Source of the DNA: Paenibacillus sp. UNC451MF
GTDB lineage: Bacteria > Bacillota > Bacilli > Paenibacillales > NBRC-103111
Length of the DNA stretch: 64,000 nt
Assembly: GCF_000686845.1 (NCBI RefSeq)
Contig: NZ_JMLS01000012.1
Span: forward strand, 206,761-270,760
Reading direction: 5' to 3'
This document shows, one piece after another, positions 27,728 through 37,199 of this stretch (position 1 is its first letter; each line of letters begins with the position of its first letter). Under the pieces are notes generated by a model that was not told the DNA's origin, made no database searches, and saw only the letters and a program-made list of their open reading frames with translations. The position numbers and the translations under genes are program-made.

Positions 27728-29338
27728 ATGTGGAAACTTGTTATTATTGATGACGATCAGATCATTTTAAGAGGTCTTACGGGCAGCATACCGTGGGAGC
27801 AGCATGGTTTAGAGGTTGTAGCTACGGCAATGGATGGGGAGGAAGGGCTGGAGGCAGTGGAGAAGCATCGGCCGCACATCGTCATAACGGATATTCGGAT
27901 GCCATTCATGGACGGGCTAGAGCTCACGGAATCTATTAAAGCAAAATACCCTGATACTAAAATCATCCTTATGACCAGCTATGATGAGTTTGAATTCGCC
28001 CGAAAGGCGTTGAAGCTGAAGGTGTATGATTTTGTGTTGAAGCCTGTTGAGAACGATAAACTGCTTGAGGTGGCTTTGCGTGCCGCGGAGGAATGGGAGC
28101 AGGAACAGAGTCTGGCCAAGAAAGTGATGGAAGGCGTACCGTTCCTCAAGCAGCGATTTTACGAAAATTTGCTTAGAGGCAAGTACAAGCAGGAGGAAAT
28201 CGAGGAGGAGCTTCGCTTCCTGGAGCTTACTCTGGATGGCAGTGTCTATACAGTCATTTTGCTAATTGCTGATGATTATTTTGAGACAGGCTCCAAAAAT
28301 AGATTTGGTCAAGAGTTGCTCAAGTACTGTATTCAAAACGTTGCGTTGGAGGTCATGGCTTCCGAGTCTGAAGCCGAAGCTGGCGTTAATGGTTTGGTTA
28401 TCGAGTACATGGAGGACGAAATCGCTATGATCTACTGTAGCGAAGAGGACGAGCAAGCGGCGGAAAGACGGACATTCCACATTGCGGAATTAATCCGGCA
28501 GCATGTCAACAAATATTTGAAAACGACGATTACCGTAGGTATCGGTTCCATAGCTTCAGAGCTGTCTGGAATTGCTGCGGCTTACCGTGAGGCTAAGGCG
28601 GCAACGGAGTTCCGCCATTTAACCGGTACGAATCAGGTGTTAACCTATCGGGATACGCTCATCAAGTCGGAAGAAAGCGTGGTTCAATCGGCAGCTGAAG
28701 GCTGGGAAGCGAGCCTTGCGCTCAAGACAAAGCTTGGCCTGGAGCAGGAGGCAATGCAAGTGATTGATGAAATCGAGAGCGAACTTGTTGTTAAGCAGCC
28801 TATGACGCTGGAGCGGCTAAGACTGCTTGGTATCGAGATCGTCTTTATAATAGCTAATGCGTTTCAGGATTGGAGCGAGCCTCCTTATGCTAAAGAGGCG
28901 GTAGAGCAAATGTTCCAGGAGCTGCATCAGCAGCGTACGGCGAAGGAGATGTTCGAACGTATCCGGGCTTTTTTATCTGAGATTACAGTAACCGTCAATG
29001 ACCGTCGTAGCCGTCAGCAGCAGCAAATGGTCGATCAAGCCGTTGTTTTCATCCAGCAGCATTATATGCAGGAGGGCTTATCACTTCAGGATGTCGCCGA
29101 TCATGTGCATCTCAGCACCAATTATTTAAGCATGATATTCAAGAAGGAAGCCGGAATCAATTTCAGCGACTTTCTGATGGAGACGCGAATGAACAACGCC
29201 ATACGTCTGCTTCGCTCAGCGGAACTGAAGACGTACGAGGTGGCCCAGCAGGTGGGTTACAGCAATCCCCAGTATTTTAGTGTGATATTCAAAAAGTTCA
29301 CCGGTAAAACCCCATCGGAGTTCAAACAATCCCGCTGA
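27728..29338 (+). CDS. YesN-type response regulator with AraC DNA-binding domain
   Basis: 536 residues. Receiver domain 1-120 with phospho-acceptor Asp in ITDIRMPFMDG, conserved Thr/Ser position in MTSYDEF and Lys in VLKPVEN. A ~280-residue middle region with helical character follows, then two AraC helix-turn-helix units at the end (LQDVADHVHLSTNYLSMIFKK and TYEVAQQVGYSNPQYFSVIF). Start ATG 27728 after GGGAGGT. It should activate the transporter gene that follows, and possibly hydrolase genes elsewhere. Confidence 0.93.
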   Translation: MWKLVIIDDDQIILRGLTGSIPWEQHGLEVVATAMDGEEGLEAVEKHRPHIVITDIRMPFMDGLELTESIKAKYPDTKIILMTSYDEFEFARKALKLKVYDFVLKPVENDKLLEVALRAAEEWEQEQSLAKKVMEGVPFLKQRFYENLLRGKYKQEEIEEELRFLELTLDGSVYTVILLIADDYFETGSKNRFGQELLKYCIQNVALEVMASESEAEAGVNGLVIEYMEDEIAMIYCSEEDEQAAERRTFHIAELIRQHVNKYLKTTITVGIGSIASELSGIAAAYREAKAATEFRHLTGTNQVLTYRDTLIKSEESVVQSAAEGWEASLALKTKLGLEQEAMQVIDEIESELVVKQPMTLERLRLLGIEIVFIIANAFQDWSEPPYAKEAVEQMFQELHQQRTAKEMFERIRAFLSEITVTVNDRRSRQQQQMVDQAVVFIQQHYMQEGLSLQDVADHVHLSTNYLSMIFKKEAGINFSDFLMETRMNNAIRLLRSAELKTYEVAQQVGYSNPQYFSVIFKKFTGKTPSEFKQSR

Positions 29339-29490
29339 TAGAGCTGATACAATCAATCGACAAACAAATTCATAAAATCTCAAACACTTTGAGGAATATA
29401 TTTTATTCTTGAAAAGGTTGCCCCCTCTTATAATAAGGTCATGTCCAATAGACCTGATGATAACACTTATTGACGAAGAGGGGCTGCAAC

Positions 29491-31017
29491 ATGGAAAGAA
29501 AAATCGGTTTGAAACATTCCTTGGCGTACGGCAGCGGCAACTTGCTGGGCAGTGGAGCACTGGCGGTAAGTGGTGCGTGGCTGCTGTACTTTTATACGAC
29601 GTTTTGCGGCTTATCGGCCATCCAAGCGGCATCTATTTTTTCTATTGCAAGCATTGTAGATGCGGTGAGCAACCCGATTATGGGTTTCATCAGCGATAAC
29701 CTGCATCGGACGAAAATCGGTAGGAGGTTCGGTCGCCGCCGATTTTTTATCTTGATTGGGATACCCTTGATGGTTGTGTACCCCTTAATGTGGGTAGGCG
29801 GCTTCGGTTACTGGTATTACTTGGTGACTTACATTTTGTTCGAATTGATCTATACATCGATTATGGTACCTTATGAATCACTGGCAGCGGAAATGACGAA
29901 GGATTTCGGAGCACGCTCCAGATTGACGGGCTTCAAAGCCATCTTCGGTAAGATCGCCAACTTCGCGGCAGCGTTCATTCCTGGCCGATTTATTGCGATG
30001 TACGGCAAAGATTCTCCGACACCGTTTTTGTATACAGGGATCGTATTTGCGGTTATTTTGGTTATTGCGATGATCTTCTTGTACAAGTACTCCTGGGAGC
30101 GTTCAACGCAGGAAATGGAAGAAGAGCTTAAGAATGAGCCAGCGCTTGGTTTTATTAATGCCATGAAAAAGCTCTTTATCGATATTTCCTCTACTTTCCG
30201 GGTCAAAAGCTTTCGACATCATCTGGGGATGTACTTGGGCGGCTTCTCGGCAGAGTGGTTGTTCACATCGGCGTTCACGTATTTCGTCGTATTCTCGCTG
30301 CATCAAAGCTCAGAGCATGTATCCAATCTATCGAGCTTCAACTCGGTTATTCAATTGATCTCGACGTATTTATTCATCGGCTATTGTGTTAAAAAAGGAT
30401 TTTCCAAGCCATACATCATGGCGATTTCCATCGTACTGCTTGCAGTGCTTGGTTACTTTGCGATCTACATGATCCATCCGTCCAACATGACACTGTGGCT
30501 CTACGTCATTACTTTGGTGATGGGTTTTGGTACCGGAGGTGTCTACTACATCCCGTGGAATCAATATACGTTCATGGCGGATGTGGATGAGGCGTTGACC
30601 GGACGCAGAAGAGAAGGTATTTATGCAGGGGTTATGACATTCGCCGGTAAAATGATTAGAGCCGTAGTTGTATTCTTGCTCGGTTGGACCTTGCAGCAGT
30701 ACGGTTTCGTCTCCAAACAGGCCGTACAGCCTGTATCGGCAGAGCATGCTATTGTTGGGGTGCTGATCGTTGGAACGATTATCCTTGGGATTGTTGGTAT
30801 CATTGCATCCGTTATGTTCAAGCTGAATGTGGAATCTCATAAAGTGTTGGTAAAAGAAGTCGAGCGCCTGAAAGAGGGCGGTTCGATGACGGATGCGGAT
30901 TCCGAATCCCGCGCTGTATTTGAAAAGCTGACCGGCTTTGAATATGAAAAATGCTGGGGCAATAACAACGTTGGGTATAAAGATAAGTCAAGCACGCGAG
31001 TTGGAGCAGGCATGTAG
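29491..31017 (+). CDS. GPH-family (MelB-like) sugar cation symporter
   Basis: 508 residues, about 12 membrane helices. Start ATG 29491 is chosen because AGAGGGG lies 8 bases before it; an in-frame ATG at 29470 has none. The N terminus (LKHSLAYGSGNLLGSGALAV) and the loop after helix 2 (NPIMGFISDNLHRTKIGRRFGRRR, long basic loop) are typical of glycoside-pentoside-hexuronide symporters, which import disaccharides, pentosides or hexuronides with Na+ or H+. Being behind a sensing cassette suggests ligand-induced expression. The sugar cannot be named. Confidence 0.88.
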   Translation: MERKIGLKHSLAYGSGNLLGSGALAVSGAWLLYFYTTFCGLSAIQAASIFSIASIVDAVSNPIMGFISDNLHRTKIGRRFGRRRFFILIGIPLMVVYPLMWVGGFGYWYYLVTYILFELIYTSIMVPYESLAAEMTKDFGARSRLTGFKAIFGKIANFAAAFIPGRFIAMYGKDSPTPFLYTGIVFAVILVIAMIFLYKYSWERSTQEMEEELKNEPALGFINAMKKLFIDISSTFRVKSFRHHLGMYLGGFSAEWLFTSAFTYFVVFSLHQSSEHVSNLSSFNSVIQLISTYLFIGYCVKKGFSKPYIMAISIVLLAVLGYFAIYMIHPSNMTLWLYVITLVMGFGTGGVYYIPWNQYTFMADVDEALTGRRREGIYAGVMTFAGKMIRAVVVFLLGWTLQQYGFVSKQAVQPVSAEHAIVGVLIVGTIILGIVGIIASVMFKLNVESHKVLVKEVERLKEGGSMTDADSESRAVFEKLTGFEYEKCWGNNNVGYKDKSSTRVGAGM

Positions 31018-31050
31018 TGAACCATGCTAAATGGAATTCAATAAAAGATA

Positions 31051-31096
31051 AGAGGCTGTCCTTCCAGATAAGTTCTGGAGGGACGGTCTTTTTTTC
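31051..31096 (+). terminator. Terminator after the GPH transporter gene
   Basis: GAGGCTGTCCTTCCAGA (31052-31068) pairs with TCTGGAGGGACGGTCTT (31074-31090) through G-U-tolerant pairing, then a run of seven T residues. Confidence 0.88.
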
Positions 31097-31120
31097 GTCG
31101 GATTCTTCTCATTAACCCTA

Positions 31121-31206
31121 TTGACAAACCATCCAAGCGGATGTATTATCCATTTATAGCTAATTTGAACGATTGTTCAAAACGAACGTTCAAAACAATT
31201 GTTCAA
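31121..31206 (+). promoter_or_regulatory. Promoter and multi-site operator of the tetR export operon
   Basis: TTGACA (31121-31126) and TATTAT (31144-31149) with a 17-base spacer form a near-consensus promoter. Just downstream are the palindrome TTGAAC-gatt-GTTCAA (31165-31180), GAACGTTC (31184-31191) and a half-site TTGTTCAA (31199-31206). Repeated GAAC/GTTC half-sites fit autorepression by the TetR protein encoded next. Confidence 0.7.
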
Positions 31207-31314
31207 CTTTATTTTGGTTATATTATCAAAGGATGGAACAAGTATACATAGCTCTAGTAACCGTTTTGCACATTGAAAAATAGCAGCAGCATTGCCGCTA
31301 TAAGGAGGAATCAC

Positions 31315-31914
31315 ATGAAACAAGACCAGAAAGATGTCAAAATAAAAATTTTGGATGCAGCCAAGCGATTGTTCGCACGCAAAGGCTTCGAGGGTACAAC
31401 AGTCCGTCAAATATGCGACGAAGCAGGAGTAGCGCTTGCACTAGTGTCCTATCATTTCGGCGGCAAAGAGAATGTATACTATGCGTTGTTCGAAACATTA
31501 ACTCCGCAATTTGCACAGACGACATACGATCTGAAGGATCCTGAAGCTGATTTGCGAAGCTTAATTCGGGATTTTGTACAGTTTCGAATCGCCGAGCCGG
31601 AGCTTATTAACATGCTCCAACAGGAAGTCATGATGCAAAGCCCGCGGTTGGAGAAGATACAATCTATCGTTTTCTCGATATGGATGCAGCTGAGGCATAT
31701 TCTAGAAGCTGGCCGCGGAATGGGCCGATTCGATTATGAGTCGTTGAAGCATACGATGCATTTTGTATTCGGAACGTTGATTTTCTCGAGGGTAAGTCCT
31801 TTTCTTGAGCCTGTTTTTGAGTCTGACACTGTTCAGGCTAAAGAAGAAAGTCTGGATTCGGTCGTCGCTTACACGACTCGATTTATTTTGAACGGATTAC
31901 AGTGCAAAGAGTAA
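31315..31914 (+). CDS. TetR-family repressor of the export operon
   Basis: 199 residues from ATG 31315, with AAGGAGG 7 bases upstream; an in-frame start at 31273 lacks one. The N-terminal helix-turn-helix is clear (ARKGFEGTTVRQICDEAGVA, then ALVSYHFGGKENVYYALFE). The ~140-residue C-terminal ligand domain is of the TetR_C type seen in regulators of YbhG/YbhSR-like exporters. It precedes an adaptor, permease and secreted-protein gene and has its own operator array upstream. Confidence 0.9.
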   Translation: MKQDQKDVKIKILDAAKRLFARKGFEGTTVRQICDEAGVALALVSYHFGGKENVYYALFETLTPQFAQTTYDLKDPEADLRSLIRDFVQFRIAEPELINMLQQEVMMQSPRLEKIQSIVFSIWMQLRHILEAGRGMGRFDYESLKHTMHFVFGTLIFSRVSPFLEPVFESDTVQAKEESLDSVVAYTTRFILNGLQCKE

Positions 31915-31935
31915 CAGTGGGAGGAGAACAGAGAG

Positions 31936-33147
31936 ATGAAACGGAATACAGCGGTCATTGCAGTGGTGGCATTGGCAATAGCTTTGGGGAGCGGGGGGTA
32001 TATGCTAGCTGCGGAAGGAAAAGATGCTGTTACGCTTGCCGCTAGTAAGAAGGCGAGTATAGTAACCGCAGAGCAGGTGAATGTGTCTTTTCAAGGTGTG
32101 GGAGGAAAGATTATCGAGCTTCCCGTTCAGGAAGAGCAGAGGGTAACGAAAGGAGCCGTACTGTTGACTCTCGATCCTACGGATATCGACCTGCAGCTGC
32201 AAAAAGCTCAGGCGGATATCGATGTGACGACTCTAAAGCTGCAGCAGACGGAGGATGGTCTCCAAGTTGCTCAGCAAAAATTAAACAATGCATTGAAGCA
32301 AGCGCAAATCGGTGTATCACAGGCACAAACCTCGCAGGAGCAAGTGCATGAGGGGGCACGATCCGAAGATATAGAAAGGCAAAAGCTGGCGGTCGCCGCG
32401 GCTGACGAATCGTATACTCACGCCTTGAAGCTGTACAATCAGCTGCTGAATATGGAAGAAACCTATGATACCAATCCATACTCCTACAAGGATCATCGGG
32501 ATGCTTTGGAAAATGCGCGTAGCCAGCTAACAACCCTTCAGAATGCACGAGATCAGCAGAATGCCGCTCTAAGCAAGCTGATAAACGGCGCAACATCCCA
32601 GGAGAAGCAGCAGGCATCCTTGTTAACGGATAAAGCACAGGCCGTGCTGGAGCAGAACCAGCTAGGGCAAGAAGATATCAATAACCAGCGGATCGGTCTG
32701 GATGCCTTAGCCAAACAGCTGGAGCAGCAAAAAATATTGCTTCAATCCCTTCAAATCCAAAAGGAACGGATGACATTGAAATCACCGGTTGACGGAAAAG
32801 TCGTTAAGATCGTTCCGAAGGCAGGAGAGAACGTAGGTTCGGGAACGCCAGTGATTATCGTAGAAACTGAAAAGCTGTATTTTGACCTGTATGTCGATGA
32901 ACAGCAGGTAGGTAAATTGAAGCCTGACATGACGGTGCCTGTACATTTTGCGGCAATCCCGGATCAAGTGCAGGGTCGAGTACAATTCGTTACGGCGGCA
33001 CCTCAATTTGCCAGCTTAAGAATGAGCCGTGAAAAAGGAACGGCCGATCTCAATACGTTCCAGGTTCGGATTTACGTCGAACGGACGGATAAGCTGCTGC
33101 CGGGTATGACTGCGGAGGTGCGTGTCGATGAGATCCCAGCTCGATGA
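31936..33147 (+). CDS. HlyD-family export adaptor
   Basis: 403 residues: one N-terminal membrane helix (~7-26), lipoyl half (VGGKIIELPVQEEQRVTKG), a long coiled coil rich in Gln/Ala (~90-260), second lipoyl half (SPVDGKVVKIVPKAGENVG) and beta-barrel (YVDEQQVGKLKPD). It overlaps the permease gene by about 20 bases, so the two are translationally coupled. The pair corresponds to YbhG with YbhS/R. No lipobox, unlike the adaptor at 12.3 kb. Confidence 0.9.
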   Translation: MKRNTAVIAVVALAIALGSGGYMLAAEGKDAVTLAASKKASIVTAEQVNVSFQGVGGKIIELPVQEEQRVTKGAVLLTLDPTDIDLQLQKAQADIDVTTLKLQQTEDGLQVAQQKLNNALKQAQIGVSQAQTSQEQVHEGARSEDIERQKLAVAAADESYTHALKLYNQLLNMEETYDTNPYSYKDHRDALENARSQLTTLQNARDQQNAALSKLINGATSQEKQQASLLTDKAQAVLEQNQLGQEDINNQRIGLDALAKQLEQQKILLQSLQIQKERMTLKSPVDGKVVKIVPKAGENVGSGTPVIIVETEKLYFDLYVDEQQVGKLKPDMTVPVHFAAIPDQVQGRVQFVTAAPQFASLRMSREKGTADLNTFQVRIYVERTDKLLPGMTAEVRVDEIPAR

Positions 33148-34282
33148 ATGGCGAATTGCATTAACGGGCAAGTTTGTTCCGGCGATTTTGATTGCACCCC
33201 TAATTGTTGCCGCATTATTCGGCTACATGTTTCAGAACAGCCAGATTAACGAGGCTCCTATTGCAGTAGTAGATGAAGACAACAGTATATACAGCCGCCA
33301 GTTTACTGAGAAGGTGAACGCCTCTCAATACTTACAGGTAACAGATGTGTTCCACCAGGCTATGCAGCCTGACACCTTATTAGCGAATGAAAAATATATG
33401 GCGGTCATCTACTTGCCCCGTGGTATGGAGCAGCTGAGATATCAAGGCAAGCAAGTGAATGTGGGCGTGCTGATCGATAATTCGATGCCTTCTGCCGTAG
33501 GGAATATCCGTAACGGAATTCAAGAATTGATAACGATCGAGAATTTGACCTTATCGGTAGGTAAATTAAAGGTGATGGGATTAGGTGATGAGGCTGCTGC
33601 GGGCATTGCCGCACCATTGTCCATGCAGCAAAGGCTCTTGTATAACCCGACATCCGACTTTATAGGGTTCATGGTTATTGGATTCGTGAATGTGGTAGCT
33701 TTAGGAATTACTGCAATTGCTGCGGCATCTATCGTCCCACGGCTAAGAGTGGAAGGCAAGCTCCACCAGGAGCTGAACCATCCGATCGGCTTGTGGTTAA
33801 GAATCATACCGTACGCCGTTATTTCCTGCATTAGTTTGTTCCTTGCCATAGGGCTTCTGAAGCAGCTGGGAGGGCTCCGTTTTGCGGGAAGCGCACTGGA
33901 ATTTTTGATTCCGCTGTTTCTCTATACGTTGACTGTATCCTGGATGGGGATGCTGGTCGGATGGTCGGCTGCAGATCCGTCCAAGGTAGCGCTCCGTACT
34001 TATGCTATTGTTTATCCGTCCTTCATGCTGTCCGGGGTACAAGTTGCGCCAATCGTATTCCCCTATCCGATCCAAGTAATCAGCCATATGCTCCCTCTGA
34101 CCTGGCTGTTCAAGTTTATAAGGGGAATAGGCTACCGTGGAGGTAGCATCAAATATTATTCAGCTGAAATTGGCGTTTTTATTGTAATGATCGGTGTGCT
34201 GTCCTTAGGTATCGGATTGATGATGATTTGGGAAAACCGTAAGTTGAAAGTGAATACGCGATTGGAGGAAGTTGCAGCATGA
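33128..34282 (+). CDS. ABC-2 type export permease
   Basis: 384 residues from ATG 33128 (GTG 33122 is an alternative). One N-terminal helix, a ~150-residue extracytoplasmic segment (VVDEDNSIYSRQFTEKV, the usual ABC2_membrane_3 pattern), then five helices in the C-terminal half. Such permeases need an ATP-binding subunit, but none is encoded in this operon or beside it, so it must borrow one or work differently. Its stop overlaps the secreted-protein gene (ATGA, 34279-34282). Confidence 0.85.
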   Translation: MRSQLDEWRIALTGKFVPAILIAPLIVAALFGYMFQNSQINEAPIAVVDEDNSIYSRQFTEKVNASQYLQVTDVFHQAMQPDTLLANEKYMAVIYLPRGMEQLRYQGKQVNVGVLIDNSMPSAVGNIRNGIQELITIENLTLSVGKLKVMGLGDEAAAGIAAPLSMQQRLLYNPTSDFIGFMVIGFVNVVALGITAIAAASIVPRLRVEGKLHQELNHPIGLWLRIIPYAVISCISLFLAIGLLKQLGGLRFAGSALEFLIPLFLYTLTVSWMGMLVGWSAADPSKVALRTYAIVYPSFMLSGVQVAPIVFPYPIQVISHMLPLTWLFKFIRGIGYRGGSIKYYSAEIGVFIVMIGVLSLGIGLMMIWENRKLKVNTRLEEVAA

Positions 34283-36078
34283 GAATGAATAGTAAAAAGA
34301 CGTCCTTATCGATTTTAATGAGTTTATGTTTAGTGACTTCGGCACAAGCGGCTTGGGCAGATACTGCCCCATCCGAATTGCCCGTGGAGGTCGCAGCAGC
34401 AGCTGCAAATGTATCTGTCTCACCTTCGTATAAGTTATCGGATAGCTTGAACGTTGAAATTAAAAGCTTGTTGAATGAGTCTTCTTCAGATGGCGTTAAG
34501 ATTGCAGCTGTTATTAGAATGAAAAGCAGCGCTGGCAAAGTCGTAAAAATTCCTGATCTGGATTTAAGGGTGAGGACGGCGGAAGGCGATGAATATACTC
34601 TTCAGGCTAGCGTGCTGAATGCGCATGCGATACGTCCGAATACTACGGAAGAACTGAGCTATTTATTAACGGTAGATCGGAAAGATCCAGTAAGCTTATC
34701 AGAACTCGTCTGGTTCTCCGTCGATTGGTACTCTTTTCCTAAAACAGAAACAGCAGTGCTTACGGTCCCTGTATCAGGTCAGAGTTGGGATGGGCCCTTG
34801 TCCACCCTTAGCCAACCTGGCAAATTGAAAACTTGGGGAGAATCTTTTCAAATTCCTAATATCGATTCCCCTTTGTTCTACACACCGGTAGCTATTAGCA
34901 AAGAGAATTCACAGCAGGGGACAGTGACGTCTGTCAAGCTGCTGGTACAGAACCGATCGGCTAAGAAAGAAACGCTGCCTGAGTTTAATATGGATGGAAG
35001 AGCAGTTAACGTTTCTGGGACAGACGCTTCGATTTTTGCGGGGAAAAGGGTGGAGCAGGGTCCTATCTCTCTAGACCCACAAGAGCAGCGATATATTCAC
35101 TATGCTATCCCAACAGACAAAAATACGGTATTGAGCAGTCTGAATCTTGTAACCAATGAGACCTTCAAACAGTTGGATGCTAAAGGAACTCCTACTGTAA
35201 CCCCTTTTTCCATAGGCAGACTGAACATCGCAATGCCTAACGGGGGACAATCGGATATATCCATTGAAGGAACTCCATACGAGTACAACACACCATTTAA
35301 GTTTGATTCAAATACGGATGCGATTGATCCCAATATGGATGTATCACTGGTCGAGCTTCATATGCATGAGAATGAAGGAGAGGGATACCAGACAGTCATA
35401 GGGAAGTACAAACTGACCAATCACGGAGATCAGCCCCTTCCGATTCCAGTATTTCAAACCAAGTTGATAACCGAGAACGGATTGACCTATTCCGGCAGCC
35501 GTCAAAGCATAACGACTCAAGAGATTATGCCGAATACATCTTACGTTATCAGTTATTCGTATATTATGCCTTCGGATTTGCAGGATCAAAACTTCGTATT
35601 GAAAATCGTGGATACGAAAACGGCGGCTCCGGTTTCAACGACGTTAGGAGCCTATCGATTGGCTTTACAGACGAATTCGCTCAATGAAGACACACTAACG
35701 TTCTATCCGTTCAAAGTGAAATTGAATCAATGGCTGCTTTCAGCTAAAGCTAACTTGTCGTCTGCAGCAGCACCAAGCCCTACAACGTACTCCTATAAGC
35801 TGAAGCTGGATTTGGATATCGAACGTCAGGAGCAGGTTATTGTCGATCAGAACTTCTCGAAAATGTCCTTCGAGCTCATAGACCCTACGGGAAGGCTGCT
35901 ATCCGTCAAAACACTAAGCTTTACAGGCGTTAACCGGCTTGTCAGCGGGACTCAGTTCATTCAGTTTGATAACTTGAAAACCGACGAGCAGGAATATCCA
36001 TTAACGGTTAACGTTTATGAGACTATAACGACTCCTACAGGTGAGGCCAAACGTTTGGTGGCATCTCTGAAGCAATAG
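34279..36078 (+). CDS. Large secreted beta-rich protein, paralogue of the 10550-12301 product
   Basis: 599 residues. Signal peptide ~1-28 ends near AQAAWA. The mature chain aligns along its length with the protein at 10.5 kb: KTWGESFQIPNIDSP against KAWGETFTIPSLDSS, HENEGEGYQT against YENEGMGYQT, TYSGSR against TYAGSR, and the shared ending YETITTPTGEAKRLVASL. Two halves of Ig-like beta sandwiches are likely; no anchor or catalytic motif is visible. It is translationally coupled to the ABC-2 permease, so its role is tied to that exporter, perhaps as an extracellular partner or as its cargo; neither can be proven here. Confidence 0.75.
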   Translation: MRMNSKKTSLSILMSLCLVTSAQAAWADTAPSELPVEVAAAAANVSVSPSYKLSDSLNVEIKSLLNESSSDGVKIAAVIRMKSSAGKVVKIPDLDLRVRTAEGDEYTLQASVLNAHAIRPNTTEELSYLLTVDRKDPVSLSELVWFSVDWYSFPKTETAVLTVPVSGQSWDGPLSTLSQPGKLKTWGESFQIPNIDSPLFYTPVAISKENSQQGTVTSVKLLVQNRSAKKETLPEFNMDGRAVNVSGTDASIFAGKRVEQGPISLDPQEQRYIHYAIPTDKNTVLSSLNLVTNETFKQLDAKGTPTVTPFSIGRLNIAMPNGGQSDISIEGTPYEYNTPFKFDSNTDAIDPNMDVSLVELHMHENEGEGYQTVIGKYKLTNHGDQPLPIPVFQTKLITENGLTYSGSRQSITTQEIMPNTSYVISYSYIMPSDLQDQNFVLKIVDTKTAAPVSTTLGAYRLALQTNSLNEDTLTFYPFKVKLNQWLLSAKANLSSAAAPSPTTYSYKLKLDLDIERQEQVIVDQNFSKMSFELIDPTGRLLSVKTLSFTGVNRLVSGTQFIQFDNLKTDEQEYPLTVNVYETITTPTGEAKRLVASLKQ

Positions 36079-36084
36079 TATAAA

Positions 36085-36120
36085 AAATGACATTCGAACG
36101 ATGGGTTCGAATGTCATTTT
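36085..36120. terminator. Bidirectional terminator between the export operon and the iclR gene
   Basis: AAAATGACATTCGAAC pairs with GTTCGAATGTCATTTT over a short loop; A residues on one side and T residues on the other make it usable from both strands. Confidence 0.88.
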
Positions 36121-36138
36121 CATGTTTATAGAGAAAAC

Positions 36139-36900
36139 TTAGTTGCTGCTCTTGAAGCCAAGACCTAAGGAGATCGTTCGGGTTGTATCCAATACGGCAG
36201 CAATCCAGTCTTCCTGAGCAGGAACCATTCGGTCAGTAGGACCTATCGTACTTATTGAAGCGATGACTTGACCGGCTGCGTCAAAGATGGGGGCAGCGAT
36301 ACCGGTAACGCCAACATTACGAAGATTGGAGCTCATTTCATAGCCTTTTTCCCGGATTTGAGTCAAACGGTTTTTGACATCTGAAGGGTTCTTCAAGGAA
36401 TGCTGCGTAAAGGTACGCAGCTCCTCGCTTAAGACGCCGTCAATGAAGGATTCCGCTTGATAAGCGAGAATGGAGCGTGAAGCGGAAGTTGCGTACAGCG
36501 GAAAGCGGCGGTACACTTCAATATCGAAACGGATCGGATATTGCGAATCAATTTTATCAACATAAATGGCATCCGTGCCGTCAATGACACACAGACACAC
36601 CAGTTCCTTGGTCGCAGAGGCTAGACGGTGCATGTGCGGACGGGCAAATTCAACCATGTTGTGGTCCTTGAGCACTTTATTGCCGAGTTCGAGCAGTGTG
36701 TAGCCTAATGCGTACTGCTTGTTCGCCGGATTTTGGCGGATTAGTCCTTCGCTTTCCAAGGTGATGAGAAGCTTGTGGACCGCGCCCTTGGATAAGCCTA
36801 GCCGTTTGCTGAGATCCGTAACGCCCAGCTCTTTAGGTGAGTCGAGAAACAGCTTCAGTAGATGGCAGCTATTTTTGACGGAAGATAAATACGTTTCCAT
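36139..36900 (-). CDS. IclR-family transcriptional regulator
   Basis: 253 residues, full length. N-terminal winged helix (LGVTDLSKRLGLSKGAVHKLLITLE) and C-terminal effector domain with RNVGVTGIAAPIFDAAGQVIASIS. ATG 36900 follows GGGAGAAGG. It is divergent from the ABC importer and M20 peptidase genes and very likely controls them through the palindrome at 37050-37066. The effector is probably the imported compound or its breakdown product; that is inference. Confidence 0.92.
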   Translation of the reverse strand: METYLSSVKNSCHLLKLFLDSPKELGVTDLSKRLGLSKGAVHKLLITLESEGLIRQNPANKQYALGYTLLELGNKVLKDHNMVEFARPHMHRLASATKELVCLCVIDGTDAIYVDKIDSQYPIRFDIEVYRRFPLYATSASRSILAYQAESFIDGVLSEELRTFTQHSLKNPSDVKNRLTQIREKGYEMSSNLRNVGVTGIAAPIFDAAGQVIASISTIGPTDRMVPAQEDWIAAVLDTTRTISLGLGFKSSN

Positions 36901-36991
36901 AGAATTCCTTCTCCCTTAGACAAGTACGAAAATATTGGTATTTTATCACAATCAATTTATTTTTCCTAGTACAAAAATTGAATATTTACAA

Positions 36992-37066
36992 TTGCGCAAA
37001 ATTTTAAATCATGCTAGAATTTATTCATGATTCACATATAGTATACAACGTTCACTTATAGTGAAC
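36992..37066 (+). promoter_or_regulatory. Promoter and IclR-type operator of the ABC importer operon
   Basis: TTGCGC (36992-36997) and TAGAAT (37015-37020) are 17 bases apart. Downstream is a perfect palindrome GTTCAC-ttata-GTGAAC (37050-37066) and, from about 37031, a degenerate copy TTCACATATAGTATAC. Short palindromes in the -10/+50 region are usual for IclR-type repressors. Confidence 0.65.
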
Positions 37067-37199
37067 AAGTGGTCGGAGTCATTTTTTTAAAAGCCCATGT
37101 TTTGGAAGGCGTTTGCTGCAAAGGCTGATCGTTCGTGCTGCTGCTCCAGTAAATTCCTATACCATATAAACAGCTATTATAAAGGGAGGATCAACATCA

